DNA from: DATAXI01 sp036266845
GTDB lineage: Bacteria > Verrucomicrobiota > Verrucomicrobiia > Chthoniobacterales > Chthoniobacteraceae
Assembly (NCBI GenBank): GCA_036266845.1
Contig: DATAXI010000144.1
Coordinates: 1-30,906, forward strand
Length of the DNA: 30,906 nucleotides
Direction: 5' to 3'
Part shown: piece after piece, positions 15,387 through 24,744 of the stretch
Position numbering within the stretch: position 1 is the first letter of the stretch
Layout of the letters: the number at the start of each line of letters is the position of its first letter
Position numbers and translations under genes: made by a program
The notes under the pieces: generated by a model
The model's input: only the letters and a program-made list of their open reading frames with translations
The model's database searches: none
Told to the model about the DNA's origin: nothing

Positions 15387-17144
15387 ATGACAAAGTCAGT
15401 ACTCAGACGCGGCCCGGGGCGGGTCCGCAAGGGCATTTTTAGCCTTATCTTCCTGCCCCTGCTTCTCCTTGCCGGGCTGCCCGCTTTTGCGGATCAGCAG
15501 CCAGAGAGCCCGGCCACCCGCCAGGCCCTAGCCAAAGCCATTACGGCCGAGGGGGATCAGCAAATCAAGGATGTCACCGCCCTGGCCGACACCCATTCCG
15601 ATCTCGTCCGCAAGGTGCTCAACGCGTGGCCGCTGGATGAGCTTTACATCATCGATGCCCCGGACGGCTCAAAGATTCCCTGCATGCTCGACGATGCCCA
15701 GGATGCCGACGGCAAGCAAAAGGCCATCCGCATCGATACCGGCGCCTTCCTCAACGATGCCTCCGGCAAGCCGCAGTCCTTCTTTGCCAATGATCTCACC
15801 TCCGTGGATACGGACATGCGACTCCGCCGCGCGATCCAGGATACGCTGGATCTCATGGCATTGAGCGATCCCAACCCCGAGGCGCGGAAAAATGCGGTGA
15901 TGAAACTGGGCATGCTGCAGAAGCTCTCCTACGTCCCGATCCTTGAAGCGCGCCTGGCCAAGGAAACCAACGGCAACGTACGCGCCGCCATCGGCGAGGC
16001 CGTGGCCACCATCGAGCTCAAGGACCCCGACTCCGCCGTGCAGATCGCCGCCATCCAGAAACTTGGCGAGCTGGGGTCCATGGGCAGCCGGGATGTCATG
16101 CAGTCCATCATTGAGAGCGCGAAAACGAATCCGGCTGAGATGAAGGCGGCGAAGAAATCGCTCGCTCTCATCGATGCCCATATCGCCCGCGTCAATTTCT
16201 TCGGCACCATCTTTCGCGGCCTCAGCCTCGGTTCCATTCTGCTCGTCGTCGCGATCGGCCTCGCCATCACCTTTGGCCTCATGGGCGTGATCAATATGGC
16301 GCACGGGGAGCTCATCGCCGTGGGTGCGTACACCTGCTACGTTGTGGAGAATGTCTTCAGCTCCGGCCTCTGGCTTTCGCCCTTCGGGTTTAGCATGCAT
16401 CTGCCCGGGCTCAATCTCGGGGGCTGGATGTACCAGAGCTACTTCGTCTTCGCCATCATCGCCTCCTTCATCACCGCCGCGCTGGTCGGCATCGTGCTGG
16501 AGGTTTTCGTCATCCGATTCCTTTACCGGCGCCCGCTGGAGTCCCTTCTGGCCACCTGGGGCGTATCGCTGATTCTCCAGCAACTGTTCCACCTGGTCTT
16601 TGGCGCGGCCAACGTGCAGGTCAACTCGCCCGCGTGGCTGAGCGGCAACTTCACGATCGATGACGTCACGCTCGGCTACAACCGCATCTTCGTCATTGGC
16701 TTCGCGGCGGTGATCGTGCTCTGCACTTGGCTGCTTCTCACGAAGACGCCGCTCGGCCTGCTCATCCGCGCCGTCATGCAAAACCGCAACATGGCCGCCT
16801 GCATGGGGGTGCGCACGGAGCGGGTTAATATGCTCACCTTCGCCTTCGGCAGCGGGCTTGCGGGCCTGGCTGGCGCATTCCTTTCGCAGATCGGCAATGT
16901 CGGGCCCAGCCTTGGGCAGAATTACATCGTCGATTGCTTCATGACTGTCGTCGTCGGCGGAGTCGGCAATCTCTTCGGCACCGTCTATTCCGCCCTCGGC
17001 ATCGGCACGGTGGATGAGATTCTCCAGCAGGTATTCGGGTCGCCCGTGGTAGGCAAAATCACCGTCCTGGTCTGCATCATTCTCTTCCTGCAATGGCGCC
17101 CGTCGGGACTCTTCGCGACCAAAGGGCGCGGTCTGGAAGGTTAA
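15387..17144 (+). CDS. urtB: Urea ABC transporter, permease UrtB
   Basis: This membrane subunit has 585 residues. It has a signal-like hydrophobic stretch (~16-36), then a periplasmic extension (~37-265), then a LivH-type permease (~270-585). The extension contains HEAT-like helical pairs (ARKNAVMKLGMLQKLSYVPI, NGNVRAAIGEAVATIELKD, DSAVQIAAIQKLGELGS). Long N-terminal extensions of this kind are known in many UrtB proteins. The permease part has the branched-chain-amino-acid-type signatures ITFGLMGVINMAHGELIAVGAY and GLLIRAVMQNRNMAACMGV. UrtB pairs with UrtC to form the channel. ATG 15387 is used because it gives a basic leader before the hydrophobic segment. The gene follows the intrinsic terminator at 15317-15357, so its expression depends on read-through or on a promoter within the short gap. 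Confidence 0.94.
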   Translation: MTKSVLRRGPGRVRKGIFSLIFLPLLLLAGLPAFADQQPESPATRQALAKAITAEGDQQIKDVTALADTHSDLVRKVLNAWPLDELYIIDAPDGSKIPCMLDDAQDADGKQKAIRIDTGAFLNDASGKPQSFFANDLTSVDTDMRLRRAIQDTLDLMALSDPNPEARKNAVMKLGMLQKLSYVPILEARLAKETNGNVRAAIGEAVATIELKDPDSAVQIAAIQKLGELGSMGSRDVMQSIIESAKTNPAEMKAAKKSLALIDAHIARVNFFGTIFRGLSLGSILLVVAIGLAITFGLMGVINMAHGELIAVGAYTCYVVENVFSSGLWLSPFGFSMHLPGLNLGGWMYQSYFVFAIIASFITAALVGIVLEVFVIRFLYRRPLESLLATWGVSLILQQLFHLVFGAANVQVNSPAWLSGNFTIDDVTLGYNRIFVIGFAAVIVLCTWLLLTKTPLGLLIRAVMQNRNMAACMGVRTERVNMLTFAFGSGLAGLAGAFLSQIGNVGPSLGQNYIVDCFMTVVVGGVGNLFGTVYSALGIGTVDEILQQVFGSPVVGKITVLVCIILFLQWRPSGLFATKGRGLEG

Positions 17145-17149
17145 ATGCC

Positions 17150-18313
17150 ATGAAAAGAGAAACCTCCACACTTCAATGGCTCGCCGTCTTCCTGGTCTCC
17201 TTTATTGCCATCGTCGTCGTGCCGTGCCTCAACGCCTTTACGCCGGAGTTGAGCTCGTATCACATCTCCAACTTTACACTCAATCTCTGGGGTAAATACT
17301 TCTGCTACGGCACCGTTGCGATTACCGTGGATCTCCTGTGGGGTTACACCGGCCTGTTGAGCCTCGGCCAATGCCTCTTTTTCGCCCTGGGCGCCTACAT
17401 GATGGGCATGTACCTCATGCGGATGATCGGAAACCTCGGCCAGTATCATCAGCCGATCCCCGATTTCCTGGTATTCCTGGGCTGGACGCGGCTGCCTCCG
17501 TTCTGGAGGCCGTTCTCGAACTTTCCTTTTGCGGTGGCGATGGTCGCGTTGCTGCCCGGCTTGCTCGCATTCGTCTTCGGCTTCCTCGCCTTCCGTTCGC
17601 GCATCCGCGGGGTTTACTTTTCCATCCTCACGCAGGCGCTTACCTATGCGGCGTGCCTCCTCTTCTTCCGGAATGACATCCTGATGGGCGGCAACAACGG
17701 CTTCACGGATTTCAAGTTCATGCTGGGTTACGACCTCCGTTCCGCCGGCACGCAGCGGGGCCTTTACGTGGCCAGCGCCATCTTCCTGTTGATTGTCTAT
17801 CTCGGGTTCAAGCAGCTCACGCTCACCCGGCTGGGAAAGGTCCAGCGCGCCATCCGCGACAGCGAGAATCGCGTGCTCTTTTCCGGCTACGCGGCGGCCA
17901 ATTACAAGCTCTTCATATTCGTCCTGGCCAGCATCGTCGCGGCCATGGCAGGCGCGCTGTACGTCCCGCAAGTCGGCATCATCAACCCCAGCGAAATGGG
18001 CACCGACCGGTCGCTCGAGGCCGTCGTCTGGGTGGCCGTGGGCGGGCGTGGCACGCTGGTTGGTCCCATCATCGGCGCCATCTTTGTGAATGTGCTCAAG
18101 AGCTGGTCAACGCGCGCTTATCCCGATTACTGGCCCATCTTCCTGGGCGGCATGTTCCTGCTGGTCGTAATCTTCCTGCCGCGCGGCCTCGTCGGTCTCG
18201 CGGAGCATGGGGTGAATCTCTTCAAGAAAATGCGGAGCGCTCCGGAGCCCGAGCCGGCACCGCCCTCCCCGGAGGCTGATTCCGCCGCCGTTAACCCCGC
18301 TGCCGTCAAATGA
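17150..18313 (+). CDS. urtC: Urea ABC transporter, permease UrtC
   Basis: This is the second LivM-like permease subunit, 387 residues, with about ten hydrophobic segments. Signatures include DLLWGYTGLLSLGQCLFFALGAYMMGMYL near the N-terminus and, later, FRSRIRGVYFSILTQALTYA, FRNDILMGGNNGFTDF, RAIRDSENRVLFSGYAAANY and EAVVWVAVGGRGTLVGPIIG, all typical of UrtC. The tail is Pro/Glu-rich and cytosolic. The start lies 5 bp after the urtB stop, with GGAAGG 7-12 bases upstream of the ATG. The stop overlaps the urtD start by 4 bp (ATGA), so translation is probably coupled. Confidence 0.95.
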   Translation: MKRETSTLQWLAVFLVSFIAIVVVPCLNAFTPELSSYHISNFTLNLWGKYFCYGTVAITVDLLWGYTGLLSLGQCLFFALGAYMMGMYLMRMIGNLGQYHQPIPDFLVFLGWTRLPPFWRPFSNFPFAVAMVALLPGLLAFVFGFLAFRSRIRGVYFSILTQALTYAACLLFFRNDILMGGNNGFTDFKFMLGYDLRSAGTQRGLYVASAIFLLIVYLGFKQLTLTRLGKVQRAIRDSENRVLFSGYAAANYKLFIFVLASIVAAMAGALYVPQVGIINPSEMGTDRSLEAVVWVAVGGRGTLVGPIIGAIFVNVLKSWSTRAYPDYWPIFLGGMFLLVVIFLPRGLVGLAEHGVNLFKKMRSAPEPEPAPPSPEADSAAVNPAAVK

Positions 18314-19071
18314 GCAAGTCCTTCATCCTGACCGCCGAGGACGTCAATAAGGCGTTCGACGGATTCAAAGCCATCTCGAATCTCAACTTCTATATGGACG
18401 AAGGGGAGCTGCGCACCGTGATCGGCCCCAATGGCGCGGGAAAAACCACCTTCCTGGATTTGATCACCGGACGCACCAAGCCGGACACCGGCACCATCCG
18501 ATTCGGACGGGAGAATATCGATGTCACCCGGATGAACGAGTACGAGATTTACCGCCTCGGCATTGGGCGGAAATTCCAGACGCCCACGGTCTATACCGAC
18601 CATACCGTGTTCGAGAATCTGCTCCTCTCGCTCTCCGGCGCCCGCGGCGTCTTCGCGACGCTTTTTTCCCGCGTAACGCCCGCGCAGCGCGACCGCATCC
18701 ACGAGATTCTGGGCATCATCAATCTCACCCCCAAGCTCGATGCCAAGGCCGGCTCCCTCGCGCATGGCCAGAAGCAGTGGCTGGAGATCGGGATGCTCCT
18801 TGCCCAAAACGCCCGGCTGCTGCTGGTGGATGAGCCCGCCGCCGGCATGACGGATGAGGAAACCGCCCGCACCGGCGAGCTGCTGCTCAGCCTTGCGGGC
18901 AAGCACAGCATCATCGTCATCGAGCACGATATGGTCTTCGTCCGGCAAATCGCCAGCAAGGTTACCGTCCTGCACCAGGGCAGCATCCTGTGCGAGGGCA
19001 CGGTCGATGAAGTGCAGGGCAACGAGCGCGTCATCGAGGTCTATCTCGGGCGCAAGCATTCTCGCAATTAA
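18310..19071 (+). CDS. urtD: Urea ABC transporter, ATP-binding protein UrtD
   Basis: This LivG-like ATPase subunit has 253 residues. The Walker A motif GPNGAGKTT is at 39-47. The ABC signature appears in the UrtD-typical variant LAHGQKQWLEIG (150-161) in place of LSGGQ. Walker B with its catalytic Glu is LLLVDEPAAGMTDEE (170-184), and the H-loop is VIEHDM. The variant signature is normal for UrtD and is not a defect. With UrtE it forms the ATPase dimer that drives uptake. It overlaps urtC by 4 bp. Confidence 0.96.
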   Translation: MSKSFILTAEDVNKAFDGFKAISNLNFYMDEGELRTVIGPNGAGKTTFLDLITGRTKPDTGTIRFGRENIDVTRMNEYEIYRLGIGRKFQTPTVYTDHTVFENLLLSLSGARGVFATLFSRVTPAQRDRIHEILGIINLTPKLDAKAGSLAHGQKQWLEIGMLLAQNARLLLVDEPAAGMTDEETARTGELLLSLAGKHSIIVIEHDMVFVRQIASKVTVLHQGSILCEGTVDEVQGNERVIEVYLGRKHSRN

Positions 19072-19084
19072 ACGATTCCAGGCC

Positions 19085-19780
19085 ATGCTCACTGTTACCA
19101 ATATCGACGTTTCCATCGGCGGCTCCCGCATCCTGCGGAGCCTTTCGCTCGAGGTGCCGGAGAACAAGCTTGTCTGCCTCATGGGCCGCAACGGCGTTGG
19201 CAAATCGACCACGCTCAAGACCATCGTTGGGCTTCTCAAGCCGAACCTTGGCAGCATCAAGTTCCTGGGTCGCGATATCGTCCCGCTCAAGCCCGAGGCG
19301 CGCGCCCATGCCGGCATCGCCTATGTCCCGCAGGGCCGCGATATTTTCCCGAATCTCACCGTCGAGGAGAACCTCCGCATCGGCCTCGTCGCCAATGGGA
19401 AAAAAGTGAACGGGCAGATGACGCGCGTGCTCGATCTGTTCCCGATTCTCAAAGAGTTCCTCGCCCGCAAGGGCGGCGTCCTGAGCGGCGGCCAGCAGCA
19501 GCAATTGGCGATTGCCCGCGCCATGCTCACCGAGCCGAAACTGCTCATCCTCGACGAGCCCACCGAAGGCATACAGCCGAACATCATCGACCTGATCGGC
19601 GATACCCTGGTGAAGATCAAGAACGAGACCGGCATCAGCATCCTGCTGGTCGAGCAATACCTCGATTTCGCCCAGGCCCTTGCCGATATTTTCTACATCA
19701 TGGACCGTGGCGCCGTCGTCGCCCACGGCCCCATCGCCGAGCTGACCGGCGACGTCGTGAAGCAGCATTTGATGGTGTAG
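19085..19780 (+). CDS. urtE: Urea ABC transporter, ATP-binding protein UrtE
   Basis: This LivF-like ATPase subunit is 231 residues from ATG 19085. Walker A is GRNGVGKST (34-42), the signature is LSGGQQQQLAIARA (133-146) and Walker B is LLILDEPTEGIQPN (153-166). IAYVPQGRDIFPNLTVEENL (78-97) is the Q-loop region characteristic of UrtE. LLVEQYLDFA replaces the usual H-loop His-containing motif with VEQY, as in other UrtE/LivF proteins. It is the last gene of the urt cluster, starting 13 bp after urtD. It is followed by a 175-bp convergent gap to lysyl-tRNA synthetase. Confidence 0.96.
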   Translation: MLTVTNIDVSIGGSRILRSLSLEVPENKLVCLMGRNGVGKSTTLKTIVGLLKPNLGSIKFLGRDIVPLKPEARAHAGIAYVPQGRDIFPNLTVEENLRIGLVANGKKVNGQMTRVLDLFPILKEFLARKGGVLSGGQQQQLAIARAMLTEPKLLILDEPTEGIQPNIIDLIGDTLVKIKNETGISILLVEQYLDFAQALADIFYIMDRGAVVAHGPIAELTGDVVKQHLMV

Positions 19781-19871
19781 GGCTGAGGCCGTTGGGATTG
19801 ATCGCCCGCGAACATTGTTGCGCGCCGTTCGAACGTCTTCCATTCAATCGGTCGCAATTTTCCACGCGGCG

Positions 19872-19909
19872 TTGGGGGTTTAACCCAAAGCTTCACCTCA
19901 TTCTGAGGT
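19872..19909. terminator. Inverted repeats in the urtE-lysS convergent gap
   Basis: Two adjacent hairpins lie between the convergent genes: TTGGG...CCCAA around GGTTTAA (19873-19889, with GGGTT-T-AACCC inside it) and ACCTCA-TTC-TGAGGT (19895-19909). Neither has a long T-run. They may end transcription from either side, but this is a weak assignment. Confidence 0.35.
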
Positions 19910-19955
19910 TGCTTCCGAATCGGCCCATTGGCCCTTCGTGGCTGCGCTTGCTTCG

Positions 19956-21743
19956 TCAGACTGGTAAAACCAGTTTAACTTTGTTTATCCACTCGGCGGC
20001 ATTGGATGTCGGTGGCATGATCACGCGCTTGCGCTGCATCTTCCCGTTTGTGGTCTTGATATCGAACTCGACGGCGGTCATTTCCCCTTGCGTTTCAATG
20101 CGGCCCTTGAGCGAGGCGATGTTCGGCTTTTCCTTTGCCAGCCATTCCTCGAATTGCGCCGGCGCGATGCCGGTTTCCTTCCAGAACGCCGCCGTATCGT
20201 AGGGCATCTCTTGCAGGCGGCGGATGACGAATTGCCTGTCCAGGAAAGAGAAGAGGCTGCCGGCCTTGGGCCCGTTCTCGCGATCCAGCACCACGCGGTA
20301 AATCGCCTTGAAGGCCGAGGGCTGATCGATGGGCGTGAGCCGCGCCGCGTCGAAAACGCGGGTCTGGATCGCCTCCGTCTCCCAAGCCACATCGCCAAGC
20401 AGGCCGGCAAGGAAGTGCATGAAAGCCCGCTGCGCCGCGCCGAGTTCCTGCGCGCGCGCCGGCAGCGTTTCCTGGAGCCGGGTCTTTTCATTCTCGGTGG
20501 CGTAATTCTCAATCCAATACCGCGCGGCCTGGATGCGCCGTTGCAAATGCGCGCGCTCGATGTCCGTAAACGGGCTGCCCTTGCGCTTTTCCAGTTCCGC
20601 GATCAGATCGATATGCGGCATCTGGGTGAGCGCGGCAATCAGTTGGAAATCCGCCACCCAGTAATCCGGCTCCTGATCCACCTGCGCGATTTCGTAGATC
20701 CGCTTTTCGGCGGGCGAAGCCTTTGGATCCTTGAAAAATTTCTGGTGCGTCCGGTCGTACTCGTTGAAGAGCTTGATCACGTGCTCCTCGGAGGGTTCGA
20801 AATTCACCGGCTGCTTTGGCGCCGGGCGCAGCAGCAGGAAGCGGAGGATCTCCGGGGGGAGAAAATCGGCCATCTGGCGCGAGCTGACGCCGATGCCTTT
20901 GCTGGAGCTCATCTTCGCCCCGCCTACGAGGAAGAACGAGTAGGGGCAATTGAGCGGCGGCTCCTGGCCGAAGATTGCGCGCAGGCAGGCGGCGGCGACA
21001 TCGCGCGAGCCGCCCTTTGTGCTGTGGTCCTGGCCGGCGCCTTCGATGGTGACGGGAAAGGTTTTCCACTTCGCGCACCATTCCAGCTTCCACGGCAGCT
21101 TGCCCCGGCCATCGAATGGCGAGACCTTTCCGCGATGCCCGCAGCCGCGGGCCCACTTCACCAGGTCCGGCTCGCACTGGTAGGTCACCTCGCGCCCATC
21201 GTACCCGGTTACCACCGTGGTGCCGATGCGTCCGCAATTCTCGCAGACCACCTGGAAGGGATGCCAGTTTTCCGCCCGCTCCGCGCCGCTCACCTCTTTG
21301 TAAATGCGGCGCACGTCCCCGGCCTTCCGCAGGATCGCGTCAATCGCCTCGTTAAAACTGCCGGTGCGATACACCTCCCGCATCCGGTAATATTCCGGCC
21401 GGATGCCGAGCTCCTTGAACACGCCGAAAAACTCCGTGATGTAATGGTCCGCCATGTCCGTCGCGGGCGAGCCCGGGGGCGGCGGCACATTGCAAAGCGG
21501 CGCGCCGAGATATTTCTCGAAGTGCCCGGCCTCGCCGTAGGGGATTTCGTCCACGGGATCGTAATCATCCACGCCAAAACGGTACCGCACGGGCACCCCC
21601 CGCTCCTTCAGGCTGCGGAAAATCGCGTCATGGATGAGCGGCCCGCGCAGGGCTCCCACGTGGGCGCGCCCTGAGGGCGTCTTGGAATCATTGATAATTT
21701 GGGGGCCGTTCAGGGCCTCCACCAGTTGGTCACACCAAAACAT
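19956..21743 (-). CDS. lysS: Lysyl-tRNA synthetase, class I
   Basis: This enzyme charges tRNA-Lys with lysine. It is the class I (Rossmann-fold) form, unrelated to the common bacterial class II LysRS. It has 595 residues. The HIGH-type motif is TPSGRAHVGALR (22-33) and the KMSKS motif is KMSSSKG (277-283). Cys167, Cys170, Cys190, Cys201 and His203 form a zinc-ribbon-like insert in the catalytic domain. EGAGQDHSTKGGSRD (234-248) is the class I LysRS lysine/adenylate pocket region. The C-terminal alpha-helical domain recognises the anticodon stem. The usual length is 500-600, so the gene is complete. Class I LysRS is typical of archaea and of scattered bacteria such as spirochaetes and alphaproteobacteria. 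The start ATG 21743 lacks a visible Shine-Dalgarno sequence. Confidence 0.95.
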   Translation of the reverse strand: MFWCDQLVEALNGPQIINDSKTPSGRAHVGALRGPLIHDAIFRSLKERGVPVRYRFGVDDYDPVDEIPYGEAGHFEKYLGAPLCNVPPPPGSPATDMADHYITEFFGVFKELGIRPEYYRMREVYRTGSFNEAIDAILRKAGDVRRIYKEVSGAERAENWHPFQVVCENCGRIGTTVVTGYDGREVTYQCEPDLVKWARGCGHRGKVSPFDGRGKLPWKLEWCAKWKTFPVTIEGAGQDHSTKGGSRDVAAACLRAIFGQEPPLNCPYSFFLVGGAKMSSSKGIGVSSRQMADFLPPEILRFLLLRPAPKQPVNFEPSEEHVIKLFNEYDRTHQKFFKDPKASPAEKRIYEIAQVDQEPDYWVADFQLIAALTQMPHIDLIAELEKRKGSPFTDIERAHLQRRIQAARYWIENYATENEKTRLQETLPARAQELGAAQRAFMHFLAGLLGDVAWETEAIQTRVFDAARLTPIDQPSAFKAIYRVVLDRENGPKAGSLFSFLDRQFVIRRLQEMPYDTAAFWKETGIAPAQFEEWLAKEKPNIASLKGRIETQGEMTAVEFDIKTTNGKMQRKRVIMPPTSNAAEWINKVKLVLPV

Positions 21744-21894
21744 GAGGGTGCATTGATTAAAGCGCGGTTAGCCATGATGCAATGAAAACGGCCAGGCATT
21801 GGCGGAGGGCTTGGCTTGTGCGAGCGTTGGGAATCCGCTCTCATCTGCCGGTCCCGATGTGCCGCTTGCCCCAATCCGCAGCCTCTTCCCCGCC

Positions 21895-22914
21895 ATGCGC
21901 GTCCTGATCGTGCGCCTGGATCACCTGGGCGATGTCCTGCTGACCACCCCGCTCATCCGCGCCGCAGTCAAGGCGGGGCACGAGACTCACGTGCTGGTGC
22001 GGGAGAACTGCGCGCCGCCCATCGCGGATAATCCGGCCGTCACCTTGCACACCATCGAGAACGTCGCGCCCGGTTTCCCGGGAAGCTGGCCGCGCCTTGG
22101 CCTCTGGATGCGGAAGCAGAAGTTCGGGACGATCCTGCTCCCTCACGCGAAGCCGCGCCAGTTGCTGCTCGCCTCCGCGATGAGCGGCGCAAAGCGGCGT
22201 ATCGCCATGTGGGCCGGCCTGCTGGGGCGCCTCACGCTGCATGAGTGCCTCCGCTCCGGCATGCGCACCGGCACCCGGCACTTTGCGGAGATTCCGCTCG
22301 ATTGCGCGCGCGCCGCGGGTTTCCCCACCGATGGGTTGAAGCCCGATTTTTTCCTGACCGCCCCGGAGATCGAAACCGCGCGCGCCGGGCTGGCGGAGCG
22401 GTTCCCCGGGCTTAAAGTGGTCGGCATTCATCCCGGTTGCGCCGGCAATACGTGCAACCTGCCGCCGGGGGAGTATGGCCGGCTGGCGGCGATGCTGCTG
22501 GAGGAGCCGGGCATCGCGATCGTCGGCACCGGCATTGCCTCTGAAAAAAAACTCTTCGAGAGCTGGCCCGTGGAAGTGCTGGGCCATCCGCGCTTTTACA
22601 ATGCCTGCGGGCAATGGAGCCTCCGCCAGCTCGCCGCGCATGTGGCAAGCTTTGCCACCATGGTGGTCCCCAGCACCGGGCCGCTGCACATCGCGGCGGC
22701 GTTCGCCATTCCCACTGTCAGCGCATTCTGCCAGTACCTGCCGGTGAGCGCCACGCTATGGGGGAATCTTACGCCGGGCGCCGTCGTAGTCTCGCCACCG
22801 GCGGAGTTCTGCGCGCGCCGGCGTGCCGCGGGCGGGGAAAATTGCGATTTCGAGGGCCAGGTGGATGTCGCCGGCCTCAAGCGCGGCGTGCTGGAAATCC
22901 TTGCCCATCGCTAA
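21895..22914 (+). CDS. Glycosyltransferase family 9 (heptosyltransferase-like) protein 1
   Basis: This protein is 339 residues from ATG 21895. It begins with the GT9 hallmark MRVLIVRLDHLGDVLLTTPL and later has VVGIHPGCAGNTCNLPPGEY (the usual donor-site motif before the C-terminal Rossmann domain) and VVPSTGPLHIAAAFAIPTV (~257-275), the GT9 TGP-H motif. Family members transfer ADP-heptose or related sugars to lipid A-core, so a role in lipopolysaccharide core or another surface glycan is likely; donor and acceptor are unknown. ATG 21895 is chosen because upstream residues do not fit the family. A second GT9 gene starts 4 bp after the stop, so they form a pair. It is divergent from lysS. Confidence 0.88.
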   Translation: MRVLIVRLDHLGDVLLTTPLIRAAVKAGHETHVLVRENCAPPIADNPAVTLHTIENVAPGFPGSWPRLGLWMRKQKFGTILLPHAKPRQLLLASAMSGAKRRIAMWAGLLGRLTLHECLRSGMRTGTRHFAEIPLDCARAAGFPTDGLKPDFFLTAPEIETARAGLAERFPGLKVVGIHPGCAGNTCNLPPGEYGRLAAMLLEEPGIAIVGTGIASEKKLFESWPVEVLGHPRFYNACGQWSLRQLAAHVASFATMVVPSTGPLHIAAAFAIPTVSAFCQYLPVSATLWGNLTPGAVVVSPPAEFCARRRAAGGENCDFEGQVDVAGLKRGVLEILAHR

Positions 22915-22918
22915 AGCC

Positions 22919-24043
22919 GTGCCATTCCCCAGTTCCAGACCATTTCGCAAGCGGGCCAACTGGCTCATCGCCCTCGGCACCGAAGCCGGCGCCCCGCTGC
23001 TGCGCGCCTACGCCCGTGCGAAGACCGGCCGCGCCACTCCGCCGGCCCAGTGGCGCAAGGCGCTCATCATTGGCGATAACCACATTGGCGATCTCCTCTA
23101 CCGCAGCGCCTCGCTTGCGCAATTGAAGGCGGGCCTGCCGCAGTGCGAGCTGCATTACCTGGCCGCGCCCGGTTCCGCGCAGGTCATCGAGGGAAATCCC
23201 GCGCTCGCCGGCATTCTGCCGTGGATTCGCTCCGACTCGCCGCTCGATCTTGCGCCGGAGCATTACGCCGCGCTGCGGGAGATGCGCTTTGACGCGGCTC
23301 TTTGCACCAATTGCATCAAGTACTGGCCGGAATTGCTCTTGGCCGTGCGCCTCGGCATCCCGAACCGCGCGGGGTACGATTACAAAGGCTTTTCCGGCTG
23401 GGTCACGCATGCGCTCCCAATCCGGTTTCCCGATACCTACCCCGCGTATTTCCGCCAATACGTTGCCGCGCTTGCCGGACGCGCGCCCGATTGGCCGTTG
23501 CGCCCCGTCATCCAGCCCACCGCCGGGGATGAAGGCAACGCCGCCACGCTCTGGGAGCGGCTGGGTCTCTCCCGCCACCGGCGCGTAATCGCCTGCTTCA
23601 TGACCACGCGCCAGCAGACTGGCGTATGGGAGCCGGAGAGTTTTGGGGCAACGCTCCGCATCCTGCGCGGGGAGGCCGCAGGCATCGTGCTTTGCGGCGC
23701 GGCTGGCGATAAGCCGCTGCTGGAGCGGATCGACCGCGAGTTCGATCTTCAGGCTGGCATCGTCGCGGGCGATTTGAACCTGCGCGCCCTCTTCTGCCTC
23801 CTGCGCCGCACCGCCGCTGTCCTCACCACGGACTCCGGCCCGCGCCACATCGCGAATGCCGCCGGCGTGCCGGTTTTTTTCTTTCGCAATCTTCGCTCCG
23901 ACCCCACCGAAACCGGTGCTTACCTTGAAAGCGAAACCGACTTTTGCCCTAACAGCGTCTGGCTCGATCCAGGCCAGCAAAATACCATCCTCTCAAAGAT
24001 CGCGCCAGAGGACGTTGCCGCGGCGATCCGCGCACGAATCTAA
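22919..24043 (+). CDS. Glycosyltransferase family 9 (heptosyltransferase-like) protein 2
   Basis: This protein is 374 residues from GTG 22919. After a ~45-residue basic lead it has the GT9 start motif KALIIGDNHIGDLLYRSASL, and near residue 302 TTDSGPRHIANAAGVPVFFF, the family C-terminal motif. It differs strongly from the adjacent GT9 protein, so this is not a recent duplication; the two probably add successive sugars to the same glycan. The start is uncertain: a TTG at 22901 is in frame and overlaps the previous gene. GTG is preferred because it sits 4 bp after that gene's stop. The yceH-like gene follows after 5 bp. Confidence 0.85.
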   Translation: MPFPSSRPFRKRANWLIALGTEAGAPLLRAYARAKTGRATPPAQWRKALIIGDNHIGDLLYRSASLAQLKAGLPQCELHYLAAPGSAQVIEGNPALAGILPWIRSDSPLDLAPEHYAALREMRFDAALCTNCIKYWPELLLAVRLGIPNRAGYDYKGFSGWVTHALPIRFPDTYPAYFRQYVAALAGRAPDWPLRPVIQPTAGDEGNAATLWERLGLSRHRRVIACFMTTRQQTGVWEPESFGATLRILRGEAAGIVLCGAAGDKPLLERIDREFDLQAGIVAGDLNLRALFCLLRRTAAVLTTDSGPRHIANAAGVPVFFFRNLRSDPTETGAYLESETDFCPNSVWLDPGQQNTILSKIAPEDVAAAIRARI

Positions 24044-24048
24044 TTTCT

Positions 24049-24708
24049 ATGCCATCCCTTGATCTATCCCCTGTCGAAGCCCGCATCCTCGGCTGCCTGC
24101 TGGAGAAAGAGCGCACCGTGCCGGAGAGTTACCCGCTCACGCTCAACAGCCTCATCACCGCGTGCAATCAAACCACCAACCGCGAGCCCGTCACCGCTTA
24201 CGACGAAAAAACCATCGAAGCCGGCATTCACGGCCTGCGGGAGAAAAAACTCGCGACCGTCGTTTTCGGCGCCGGCTCGCGCGTGCAGAAGTACCGGCAC
24301 AATCTGCCGGAGCATTTCGAGCTGGATCGCCGCGATTTCGCGGTGATGTGTGTGCTGCTCCTGCGCGGACCGCAGACCGCGGGAGAATTGCGCTCCCGCA
24401 CCGAGCGGCTCTTCCATTTCGCCTCCCTGGAGGAGTTGGAAGCCTGCCTTGAGAGCCTCCAGGCCGGCGATTCCCCGCTCGTCCGCCTCCTGCCCGCGCA
24501 GCCCGGCCAGAAGGAGCGCCGCTACGTCCAGCTTTTCTCCGTGGAGCCCGAGGGCGGCTGGCAAACCGCGGCGCCCATCGAGGCCCCGCCGCTCCCACGC
24601 ATGCGCGATGATTCCCGCCTTGAGGCGCTGGAAGCCGGGCTCGCCTCGCTACGCGATGAATTTGCCGCCCTCAAGGCGGAGTTTAGCGCCTTCAAGAGCC
24701 AGTTCTGA
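24049..24708 (+). CDS. yceH: YceH family (DUF480) winged-helix protein
   Basis: This 219-residue protein matches E. coli YceH: LSPVEARILGCLLEKERTVPESYPLTLNSL at the start, ACNQTTNREPVTAYDE, then a second winged helix (AVMCVLLLRGPQTAGELRSR) and the linker LVRLLPAQPGQKERRYVQLF. The fold is two winged-helix domains with a C-terminal coiled coil (~195-219, repeating Leu/Phe/Ala heptads). Its function is not established. It starts 5 bp after the second GT9 gene and probably shares its transcript. Coordinates are firm (ATG 24049). Confidence 0.93.
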   Translation: MPSLDLSPVEARILGCLLEKERTVPESYPLTLNSLITACNQTTNREPVTAYDEKTIEAGIHGLREKKLATVVFGAGSRVQKYRHNLPEHFELDRRDFAVMCVLLLRGPQTAGELRSRTERLFHFASLEELEACLESLQAGDSPLVRLLPAQPGQKERRYVQLFSVEPEGGWQTAAPIEAPPLPRMRDDSRLEALEAGLASLRDEFAALKAEFSAFKSQF

Positions 24709-24744
24709 GAGCGGGCGAAAAGGTGGGCAAACGCCGGCGGCGCC

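Noticed and set aside
19570..21743. tRNA or attachment-site signal around lysS
   Set aside because: Palindromic CGTTCGAACG near 19827 resembles a T-loop fragment, but no cloverleaf can be drawn around it and no integrase is present.
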